In this document: positions 32,736 to 38,957 of the stretch, piece by piece
Numbering within the stretch: the stretch's first letter is position 1
Layout of the letters: the number at the start of each line of letters is the position of its first letter
NCBI GenBank assembly: GCA_014803575.1
Contig: JAAVBO010000008.1
Span: 98,985-137,941 of the forward strand
DNA length: 38,957 nucleotides
Reading direction: 5' to 3'
Source: a bacterium
GTDB lineage: Bacteria; Pseudomonadota; Alphaproteobacteria; Rs-D84; CACZYB01
Position numbers and translations under genes: made by a program
Notes under the pieces: generated by a model
Told to the model about the DNA's origin: nothing
The model's input: only the letters and a program-made list of their open reading frames with translations
Databases searched by the model: none

Positions 32736-34298
32736 ATGAGAAAAAGTTTTTTATATATTGGATTAATTTTTTTTATCGGAATAACTTTATTTGTTTTTGA
32801 AAATAACAGTTATAGTGTTACAAGACCATCAGTAAGAAGAGCCGGACAAATGGGGAAAAATACCCAAAAACAGTCATCATCTTCTTCAAATACAAAGGCT
32901 AAGGCTGCAAGATCTGCTACTACCGCAAGGGCAGCTGCCAGCACAAATGCAAGGGCTGCATCTAACGCAAGAGCAGCAGTATCTAATGCAAGAGGTGCAA
33001 AAACAGCACGTGTATTATCCAGAAGCGGTCAAAAAAAGCCTGTATCTAATAATCTTGCAGCCACACAAAATATGCCTGCACCAACAGGAGATAATTGTCC
33101 GGCTATGACTATATTAAGAAAGGTAACAGATGAAAATGGAAATACTGTGTATTATTCAGCGAAAAACAAAACTTGCATTGAACCTGAAAATGCACACGAT
33201 ATGTCATATTCTGCTGCTACTAAAAGCAGTTTACCTTTAACAATGCAGGTAAAACCTAGTTGGATAGAAAATAATTATGCATATTATTTTGAATGTGATA
33301 ATGGTTATCTTTTAAAAACTGTTAATAAAGTAAAAACTTGTGTTCCATTTACAGAAATTTGTCCTCTTAATACTGTTGTTGAAAAAACAAATGATGGATT
33401 TTTGCATCCTAATACACAGGAAAATTGTTATTCTGCAGAATATTCTACTATGATTGATGTATCAATTATTAATGAAATAGATGCAAATCAAGTCGCTCGC
33501 TATGCTTATGATATTGCAAAAGACGATATGCGTATGTTTATTTGCCCTGCAAATTATTATGCAGAACAAATCTCATCATATACAGAAAAAAATTTACTTG
33601 TTGAATGTAAGCCATGTGCTAATGGACTTTATTCGCCAAAGGGTTCTACCGGTGCAAATGCTTGTAAACTTCCTTGTAATGCCGGTCAAACAAGTGTTTT
33701 TGATGGTAAAGGAAATTATGAATGTAAGGCTTGCAATACACAATGTTCAACATATAACTCTCAAACAAAATCTTGTGAGACAAAAAATGGTTGGATTTGT
33801 AGTGCTAATGGAACAGGTACTGCTATTCCTGCAGATTCATCCGTTTGTGATTCGAATACTGACCTTGTAAAAGACAGCAATGGTAATAATATGTGTAAAT
33901 GTAAAGAAGGTTATATTGGCGATGGAATAAAAACATCATTGGGAGGTAATGGTTGCATCAGAGAATGTGGTACAAATGCCTCAAGAAGACAAAGTGATAA
34001 CACTTGTGTATGTAACGATGGGTATACTGGTGACGGTTATACATGTGAGGAAAAACCAAAAGATTTATCAGCTGATGATTGCGTTGATAATGCAACATTT
34101 GAAAATGGTGAATGCAAGTGCCCAGAGGGTTATATGGGTGATGGAATAAAGGATAATGATACATCTCCACTATGTAAACTTGTTCCTAATAGTTCTTTCT
34201 GTCAGCACAAATATGACAACTCTACTAAACAGGGAACTAATCCTCCAAGAGGCTGTGTTCCACAGTGTGAATCCGGAAGTTATTGGGCTCCTGTTTAA
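32736..34298 (+). CDS. Secreted V(K/R)RAG-family protein B with EGF-like repeats
   Basis: A 520-residue paralog of the preceding gene, starting 20 bases after it behind GGGAGATATAA. After a signal peptide (FLYIGLIFFIGITLFVF) come VTRPSVRRAG and the Ala/Arg/Ser-rich stretch, which is longer here (to about residue 105). A Cys-containing region matches protein A (DENGNTVYYS, EPENA, CPLNTVVE). A C-terminal Cys-rich part (residues about 290-520) contains EGF-like units such as CKCKEGYIGDGI, CVCNDGYTGDGYTC and CKCPEGYMGDGI. EGF-like repeats of this kind are rare in bacteria and suggest host-like adhesion modules. No C-terminal anchor is visible. Confidence 0.8.
   Translation: MRKSFLYIGLIFFIGITLFVFENNSYSVTRPSVRRAGQMGKNTQKQSSSSSNTKAKAARSATTARAAASTNARAASNARAAVSNARGAKTARVLSRSGQKKPVSNNLAATQNMPAPTGDNCPAMTILRKVTDENGNTVYYSAKNKTCIEPENAHDMSYSAATKSSLPLTMQVKPSWIENNYAYYFECDNGYLLKTVNKVKTCVPFTEICPLNTVVEKTNDGFLHPNTQENCYSAEYSTMIDVSIINEIDANQVARYAYDIAKDDMRMFICPANYYAEQISSYTEKNLLVECKPCANGLYSPKGSTGANACKLPCNAGQTSVFDGKGNYECKACNTQCSTYNSQTKSCETKNGWICSANGTGTAIPADSSVCDSNTDLVKDSNGNNMCKCKEGYIGDGIKTSLGGNGCIRECGTNASRRQSDNTCVCNDGYTGDGYTCEEKPKDLSADDCVDNATFENGECKCPEGYMGDGIKDNDTSPLCKLVPNSSFCQHKYDNSTKQGTNPPRGCVPQCESGSYWAPV
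32817..32962 (+). repeat. 146-bp direct repeat, copy B
   Basis: Partner of 31822-31967. Recombination between the copies would delete 995 bases and leave an in-frame hybrid of protein A's signal peptide and protein B. Confidence 0.85.
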
Positions 34299-34319
34299 TA
34301 ATAAAACTATTTTATATTT

Positions 34320-34354
34320 AATTCCCTTTCTTTAAAAGAAGGGGAATTTTATTT
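34320..34354 (+). terminator. Terminator of the V(K/R)RAG pair
   Basis: AATTCCC.TTCTT / AAGAA.GGGAATT forms a hairpin followed by TTATTTT. Confidence 0.75.
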
Positions 34355-34429
34355 TGGATATTTTTTCTCTTGTCTTTATATAAAAAAAGGGGTAAAAATT
34401 TAATTATATTATTATAAAAGGAGTTTAAT

Positions 34430-35128
34430 ATGCAACCATCGACTTTTTCATTATTCAGTCTTTTTACTGAATCTGATTTAATGACAAGATTTGTTTCTAT
34501 ACTTATGGTAATTGCCTCTATATATTCGTGGGCCATTATTATAGAAAAGATATTTTTAATAAAAAGGATAAAACTTGCCGGTGATATTTTTGAACGAAAG
34601 TTTTGGAGTGGAGGTTCTTTGGATGAACTTTTTAATTCGATAAAATCAAAGGCAACTGATCCTATGTCCCTAGTATTTATTGCAGCAATGAAGGAATGGA
34701 AAAAGTCATCCCCTTTACTTCGTGCAAAAAATAACAGTTCTAAAACCATGAATATACATCAGAGAATTGACAAGGTTATGACTATTACTATTGAACGGGA
34801 AGTTGGAAAATTAGAAGACAGGATTGATTTTCTTTCTATGATTGGAAGTATTGCACCTCTTGTCGGACTGTTTGGAACTATATGGGGAATAATGTCAAGT
34901 TTTTCTGCGATAGGTTCTTCGCAAAGCACAACTTTAGGAGTGATTGCACCGGGAATTGCAACTGCACTTTCAACAACAGCATTAGGATTAATTGTGGCTA
35001 TTCCTGCAGTGGTTGGATATAACAAAATCTCAACAGATTTAACAAAATATATTATGAAGTTAGAATCTTTTGCAGGTGAATTTACTGCTATCATTTCTCG
35101 TCAAATTGATGAAAATACAAATAGTTAG
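34430..35128 (+). CDS. tolQ: Tol-Pal system proton channel subunit TolQ
   Basis: An inner-membrane MotA/TolQ/ExbB-family protein that with TolR uses the proton motive force to drive outer-membrane constriction at division. It has three TM segments in the usual order: near residues 20-40, then in IGSIAPLVGLFGTIWGIMSSF and in TALSTTALGLIVAIPAVVGYN. The conserved Thr and Gly residues of the channel helices are present. The 232-residue length is right. It is followed by tolR after eight bases. The order with tolA favours TolQ over ExbB. Confidence 0.9.
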   Translation: MQPSTFSLFSLFTESDLMTRFVSILMVIASIYSWAIIIEKIFLIKRIKLAGDIFERKFWSGGSLDELFNSIKSKATDPMSLVFIAAMKEWKKSSPLLRAKNNSSKTMNIHQRIDKVMTITIEREVGKLEDRIDFLSMIGSIAPLVGLFGTIWGIMSSFSAIGSSQSTTLGVIAPGIATALSTTALGLIVAIPAVVGYNKISTDLTKYIMKLESFAGEFTAIISRQIDENTNS

Positions 35129-35136
35129 GTGTATAA

Positions 35137-35559
35137 ATGTTTGTAAAAAAATACAAAAAATATGGGCATATAAAACCCGAAATAAACTTAACTTCTATGA
35201 TTGATGTTATGTGTATTTTGATGTCTGTTTTTATGGTGACGGCACCTATGCTTACAACGGGGATGAGTGTTAATTTACCAACAGGTGCAAAAACTGCTAT
35301 AGAAGGGGCAGAAAAGTCTGTGAATATTGTTATTGATAAAGTTGGAAATATTTATATAGGAAAAGAAAAAATTCTACGCAAAAATTTGAAGGGAAAACTT
35401 CAAGCTATGTTAAAACAAAATCCATCTCTTTCTATTGTTATAAGTGGTGACACAAATACTCAATATGGAAAAGTTATTGAAATTATGGGAGATTTGAAAA
35501 CTGCCGGATTTAAAAAAGTCGGACTTAAAACTGACCCTATGGAAAATAAAAAAGGTTAA
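35137..35559 (+). CDS. tolR: Tol-Pal system subunit TolR
   Basis: A 140-residue ExbD/TolR-family protein with a short cytoplasmic N-terminus. The single TM segment carries the essential Asp (INLTSMIDVMCILMSVFMVTAPML), and the periplasmic domain ends in VIEIMGDLKTAGFKKVGLKT. It pairs with TolQ in the proton channel. It lies in a tight tolQ-tolR-tolA operon with gaps of eight and six bases. Confidence 0.92.
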   Translation: MFVKKYKKYGHIKPEINLTSMIDVMCILMSVFMVTAPMLTTGMSVNLPTGAKTAIEGAEKSVNIVIDKVGNIYIGKEKILRKNLKGKLQAMLKQNPSLSIVISGDTNTQYGKVIEIMGDLKTAGFKKVGLKTDPMENKKG

Positions 35560-35565
35560 AACTTA

Positions 35566-36534
35566 ATGAAAAAGCATTTTAGTTTTATAAAATTTGATAA
35601 TGCTGTTGAATTGATACCTCCGCTTCTTATGGACGGGCTTGTAATTTCTTTTATCGTTCATATTTTTGTTTTAATTCTTATTTTGATAAGTCCTTATGTT
35701 CATATAAAAAGTTTTGTTCCAAAATTAAAATATGATGAACCTATAATAATTGATTTAGAAAATGTTGTAATTGGAAAACAAACTGTGTTACCCCCTGCTC
35801 CTTCAAAAGTCACTCCTAAAATTGTAAAAGAAGAGGCACCTAAACCTGCTCCTAAAAAAGAAACTGCTACACATTTTACGCCAGAGGTGGCAAAACCTAC
35901 ACCGGCAGAAGAAAAAGTTGAAAAGCATCAAGTTGAAGATAAAAAATCAGACAGTGATTTCATAACTGAAAAAAAGGAAGAAAAAAAAGAAACTTCACAA
36001 AAAAATGATAAAAACTTAGCAGATGAAAGAATTGGTTCTATTAATGATTTACTTGCCTCTGTTGATGGAATTAAGCGTGATAAGGAAAAAGTAAAGGAAA
36101 AAGAATTAGAAAAACTGAATCAAAAAGAGGAATTTGTGGAGGTAAAAAAAGGTATTTCCGCCTCTTCCATTGATACACAAACCCAAAATTATCAGGCAAA
36201 TTCTACTGCTGATTATTTGAAAAAGCAATTGGCGGTATCTTATATTGATGCAATAAGGATTAAGCTTCGTTCTTGTTGGAATATTGACCCAGGGGCAAAG
36301 GATATAAAAAATATGAAAATAGTGATAAGGACCACTATTTCACCTGATGGAAATATTAATAATATTGATATTTTGAATCTGAATGAAAGTGAGTCTCCTT
36401 GGTTCAAGGCTGTTGCAGAAAGTGCAAAAAGAGCCTTGATTGTTTGCAGTCCTTATCATCTTCCTGTTGAATACTATAACGATTGGAAAAGTATAGTTTT
36501 CACTTTTTATCCAGATAAGCAATCCGTTCAATAA
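35566..36534 (+). CDS. tolA: TolA-like energy transducer
   Basis: The 322-residue protein has an N-terminal TM anchor (LVISFIVHIFVLILILISPYV), a Pro/Lys/Glu-rich periplasmic spacer (residues about 85-200) and a C-terminal TonB/TolA-type domain. That domain has WNIDPGAKDIKNMKIVIRTTISPDGNI and the final Cys-containing helix and strand. It should reach across the periplasm from TolQR to Pal/TolB. tolB and pal are not in the window after it, which departs from the usual operon. Confidence 0.88.
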   Translation: MKKHFSFIKFDNAVELIPPLLMDGLVISFIVHIFVLILILISPYVHIKSFVPKLKYDEPIIIDLENVVIGKQTVLPPAPSKVTPKIVKEEAPKPAPKKETATHFTPEVAKPTPAEEKVEKHQVEDKKSDSDFITEKKEEKKETSQKNDKNLADERIGSINDLLASVDGIKRDKEKVKEKELEKLNQKEEFVEVKKGISASSIDTQTQNYQANSTADYLKKQLAVSYIDAIRIKLRSCWNIDPGAKDIKNMKIVIRTTISPDGNINNIDILNLNESESPWFKAVAESAKRALIVCSPYHLPVEYYNDWKSIVFTFYPDKQSVQ

Positions 36535-36595
36535 AAATCCTTGATTTATGGGAATAATTTTATATACTTAAAATATGTAAAATGGGAGTTTATAA

Positions 36596-37909
36596 TTGAA
36601 AAAAGTAATTCTTAAAAAAAATCCAACAAAAAAAACTTTTTTTGAATATTTAAAAATTATTTTTTACAGTATTTTTAAAGAAAGAGTTTTTATTACTCAA
36701 AGAAAGGGTAAATTTAATTTTTATCATATATCCCCTGTTTTACAATTTGTTATAGTTTTATTTTTGGGGTTTTCTATATACTGGACCATATTTACAACAA
36801 AACTTTACTTTTTAAATTCTGAAATTTTAAAGGAAAAAGATAATCTTATTGCTGATGCAAGAAAGAAATTTAATAAAACTGTTGTAGATATAAAGGCTTA
36901 CAGAGACACAATTGAAAATATAAATAACAAGATTGAAATATCGCAAAAAAATATTATTTCTATGCTTGAAAAAAATGAAAATATTACAAAACTTGAAAAA
37001 GATAATCTCATAAAAAATCAATTACTTCTTTCCACTGAACTTAAATATGTAAATTCCTCGCTTAATGATTTTACAAAGGGTATTACATGGGCAAGTGTTG
37101 ATACAAGGGATCCTATTTATAAAACAACCAAAAATGAATTGGAAAAAAATGTTGTTTTAAATGAAAATATTTTCTTGAAAGAAAGAAACAATAAACTTGA
37201 AAACTCATTAAATGATATGAGGGAGCTTCAAACAAATCTTCTTGATAAAATTACTATACTTGCGGAAGACAAAATTGAAGACTTTGAAAAAACTTTAAGT
37301 AAAATTGATATAATTTTATCACAAGTAAATCTTAAAAACAGAAATACTCTACTTAAAAAAGTTAAAGAAGAAAATGGTGAAGGTTTAGGCGGAAAATATA
37401 TTCCACTTAAAAATATAGATCTTAATGACGAAGAATTAAATGAAAAATTTAAAAATGCAAATTTAAAAGTGAACCTTTGGGAAGGGTTGTCAAAAGCAAA
37501 TACTATGCTTCCTCTTGGGGCGCCCGTAAAAACAAGAATTAGAATAACCTCTCCTTTTGGTGTAAGATCTGATCCTTTTTTAAAAACTCCTGCTATGCAT
37601 ACAGGTATTGATTTCGGTGGAAAAATGGGGACTCCACTTTATGCAACAGCCGGTGGCAAGGTGATACAGGCCGGTCCCCGTGGTGATTATGGTTTAGCTG
37701 TAGAAGTTGATCACGGTTTGGGATTTTCTACTCTTTATGCCCATTTAAGTGAAGTAAAAGTAAAAAAAGGTGATATAATTGAAGAAGGAACAAAGGTTGG
37801 ACTTGCCGGTTCTACAGGAAGAAGTACCGGAGTTCATCTTCATTATGAATTAAGACATAATAAACGGGCTTTGAACCCTTATGCTTTTGTAAAAGTTGAA
37901 AATAAATAG
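36596..37909 (+). CDS. M23 (LytM) peptidase with TM anchor and coiled coil
   Basis: The start is a TTG at 36596 behind GGGAGTTTATAA. Residues about 50-72 are a TM segment (VLQFVIVLFLGFSIYWTIF) and residues about 80-250 a long coiled coil. Residues about 315-437 are an M23 zinc peptidase domain with all ligands: His335 and Asp339 (HTGID) plus His414 and His416 (HLHYE). The active site is complete, so it should cut peptidoglycan crosslinks. The bactofilin gene follows at 11 bases; M23-bactofilin pairs are known to set cell shape in other bacteria. Confidence 0.92.
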   Translation: MKKVILKKNPTKKTFFEYLKIIFYSIFKERVFITQRKGKFNFYHISPVLQFVIVLFLGFSIYWTIFTTKLYFLNSEILKEKDNLIADARKKFNKTVVDIKAYRDTIENINNKIEISQKNIISMLEKNENITKLEKDNLIKNQLLLSTELKYVNSSLNDFTKGITWASVDTRDPIYKTTKNELEKNVVLNENIFLKERNNKLENSLNDMRELQTNLLDKITILAEDKIEDFEKTLSKIDIILSQVNLKNRNTLLKKVKEENGEGLGGKYIPLKNIDLNDEELNEKFKNANLKVNLWEGLSKANTMLPLGAPVKTRIRITSPFGVRSDPFLKTPAMHTGIDFGGKMGTPLYATAGGKVIQAGPRGDYGLAVEVDHGLGFSTLYAHLSEVKVKKGDIIEEGTKVGLAGSTGRSTGVHLHYELRHNKRALNPYAFVKVENK

Positions 37910-37919
37910 AGAGGTAAAA

Positions 37920-38258
37920 ATGTTTGGATTTTCAAAAAAAATAATTCCATCAAGTTTAATAAGCAGTTCTATGTATGTTAAAGGTTTTGTTAAATCTGAT
38001 GCTGAGTTATATGTTGACGGAACTATTGAAGGTGATATTGTTTGTAAAACTCTTATAATAGGAATAAACGGTAAAATCAAAAGTTCATCAATTGAAGTAG
38101 AAAAAATTGTCGTTCATGGAAATATTGATGGAAATATCAATGCAATTTCGGTATATCTTGGAAGTAGTGCTAGAATAAACGGTAATATCTTACACAAAGA
38201 TATTTCCATTGAAAATGGTGCTTTTATAAATGGAGATTTAAAACAAAAACGCGATTAA
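37920..38258 (+). CDS. Bactofilin
   Basis: A polymer-forming cytoskeletal protein. The ORF track starts at 37896, inside the peptidase gene, but the ATG at 37920 follows AGAGAGGTAAAA and gives 112 residues. The DUF583 beta-helix is seen in the repeating G-N-I / V-x-G pattern (VKGFVKSDAELYVDGTIEGDI, VHGNIDGNINAISVYLGSSARINGNI). The N-terminus is short and amphipathic, which may bind membrane. Operon context suggests that it positions the M23 peptidase. Confidence 0.92.
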   Translation: MFGFSKKIIPSSLISSSMYVKGFVKSDAELYVDGTIEGDIVCKTLIIGINGKIKSSSIEVEKIVVHGNIDGNINAISVYLGSSARINGNILHKDISIENGAFINGDLKQKRD

Positions 38259-38276
38259 AAAAAATAGGAGGGGATT

Positions 38277-38708
38277 ATGAATAAATTATTTATTGGTTCG
38301 GATCATGCCGGTTTTGATTTAAAAGAGTTTTTAAAATCTTATTTAAAAGATGAAGGTTATGAAATTGATGATATTGGGACAACTTCTTCGAAATCTTGTG
38401 ATTATCCTGATATTGCAAATAAAATGGCTGATTCATTAACAAAAGATAAAGAAAATCTTGGTATCCTTATTTGTGGAACCGGACTTGGAATGAGTATGGC
38501 TGTAAATAGATATAGAAATATAAGAGGAGCATTACTTTACAGTCCAGAAGAAGCAAGACTTGCAAGGGAACATAATAATGCAAATGTTGCTGTCCTTGGG
38601 GCAAGAACCTTTTCAAACAAGGAAAATTTGGATTTTTTAACTGCCTTTTTAACAGCAAAATTTTCAAACGAAGAAAGACATCAGCAAAGAATTGATAAAA
38701 TATCTTAA
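38277..38708 (+). CDS. rpiB: Ribose-5-phosphate isomerase B
   Basis: Interconverts ribose-5-phosphate and ribulose-5-phosphate. The 143 residues match the RpiB/LacAB family: LFIGSDHAGFDLKEFLKSYL at the N-terminus, SCDYPDIANKMADSL, and the anion hole GILICGTGLGMSMAVNR. Ribulose-5-phosphate is also the substrate of KdsD at 13625. It follows the bactofilin gene by 18 bases with AGGAGGGG and ends in a terminator. Confidence 0.94.
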   Translation: MNKLFIGSDHAGFDLKEFLKSYLKDEGYEIDDIGTTSSKSCDYPDIANKMADSLTKDKENLGILICGTGLGMSMAVNRYRNIRGALLYSPEEARLAREHNNANVAVLGARTFSNKENLDFLTAFLTAKFSNEERHQQRIDKIS

Positions 38709-38713
38709 ATAAA

Positions 38714-38745
38714 CCATCCCCCTCATTTGGGGGGGTATATTTTTA
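38714..38745 (+). terminator. rpiB terminator
   Basis: ATCCCCC / GGGGG(GG) with a six-base loop is followed by TATATTTTT. The G7 run here belongs to the stem. Confidence 0.8.
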
Positions 38746-38758
38746 CCTATATTTTTTA

Positions 38759-38787
38759 TTGACAAAAGTTATTATATTGTTTATAAT
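38759..38787 (+). promoter_or_regulatory. Promoter of the partial orphan gene
   Basis: TTGACA and TATAAT are 17 bases apart, with TTGTT before the -10 box. Confidence 0.8.
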
Positions 38788-38820
38788 ATCCTTAATTTAA
38801 TAAAAATAAGGAGTCGTTTT

Positions 38821-38957
38821 ATGAAGCAAGTTTCTGTTTATGACATCATTAAAAAGCAAAATGGAGAACACTTTGCTAAGGCTATCAGAAATTATAATAA
38901 CGGTATTTTTGAAATTCCTGATATTGTAAATATTGTTAAATATTCTGGTCGTGAGGC
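38821..38957 (+). CDS. Hypothetical protein, 5' part only
   Basis: The ATG at 38821 follows AAGGAGTCGTTTT. Forty-five codons are visible (MKQVSVYDIIKKQNGEHFAK..., reaching YSGREA) before the window ends. I do not recognise it. It appears soluble. It has a consensus promoter with the same architecture as the other orphan genes. It is absent from the ORF track because it runs off the end. Confidence 0.6.
   Translation, partial: MKQVSVYDIIKKQNGEHFAKAIRNYNNGIFEIPDIVNIVKYSGRE

Noticed and set aside
38729-38735. G7 run after rpiB as a further contingency tract
   Set aside because: It is part of the stem of a rho-independent terminator and is not in or before a coding start.

Overview
The window is AT-rich (roughly 30 % GC by eye) and comes from a Gram-negative bacterium. 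It carries LPS genes (LptC, arabinose-5-phosphate isomerase), the TolQ-TolR-TolA system, OmpA-type lipoproteins, Lgt and a bactofilin. The gene mix (rpoZ, kdsD-lptC overlap, pgeF with lgt, BPG-independent phosphoglycerate mutase, MtaB) best fits a small-genome, probably host-associated alphaproteobacterium of the gut RF32/CAG-239 type. That placement is an inference, not a sequence match. No tRNA, rRNA, CRISPR array, prophage or transposase gene was seen.

Layout. 1-2830: accessory region of small orphan genes, a truncated gene duplicate and a secreted Cys/Gly-rich gene broken by a G9 tract. 2829-6157: mtaB, rpoZ, a VanX-like dipeptidase and a GNAT acetyltransferase. 6158-8502: small orphan coiled-coil genes, a broken small gene and a secreted protein gene whose start is put out of frame by a G7 tract. 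8594-17851: core block of guaC, a trmN6-type methyltransferase, a membrane protein, an lgt-pgeF gene fusion, lptC, kdsD, an OmpA-like protein, an IMPase-like protein and gpmI. 17898-20435: two Cys-rich secreted proteins separated by a cluster of structured hairpin repeats, then a highly structured leader and an orphan gene. 20695-31596: core genes rppH, ssb, eno, an OmpA-family lipoprotein, another lipoprotein, tadA, secA and dnaE. 31750-34298: two tandem paralogous secreted proteins, downstream of a G10 tract, sharing a 146-bp near-identical block. 34430-38708: tolQ-tolR-tolA, an M23 peptidase, a bactofilin and rpiB (envelope and cell shape), ending in the start of another orphan gene.

Main signal. 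Scattered among ordinary core genes is a set of secreted, low-complexity or Cys-rich proteins that look like contingency loci. Two have homopolymeric G tracts inside the signal-peptide coding region and are out of frame by exactly one G as assembled. A third has a G10 tract just upstream of its promoter, and two adjacent paralogs share an in-frame recombination substrate. Three of the proteins (7298-8502, 31750-32715, 32736-34298) share an N-terminal layout of signal peptide, V(K/R)RAG motif and an Ala/Arg/Ser/Lys-rich stretch. I know of no named family with this layout. A second unexplained element is a group of three GC-rich hairpins with compensatory stem changes at 18573-18922, each preceded on the minus strand by a ribosome binding site and an ATG.
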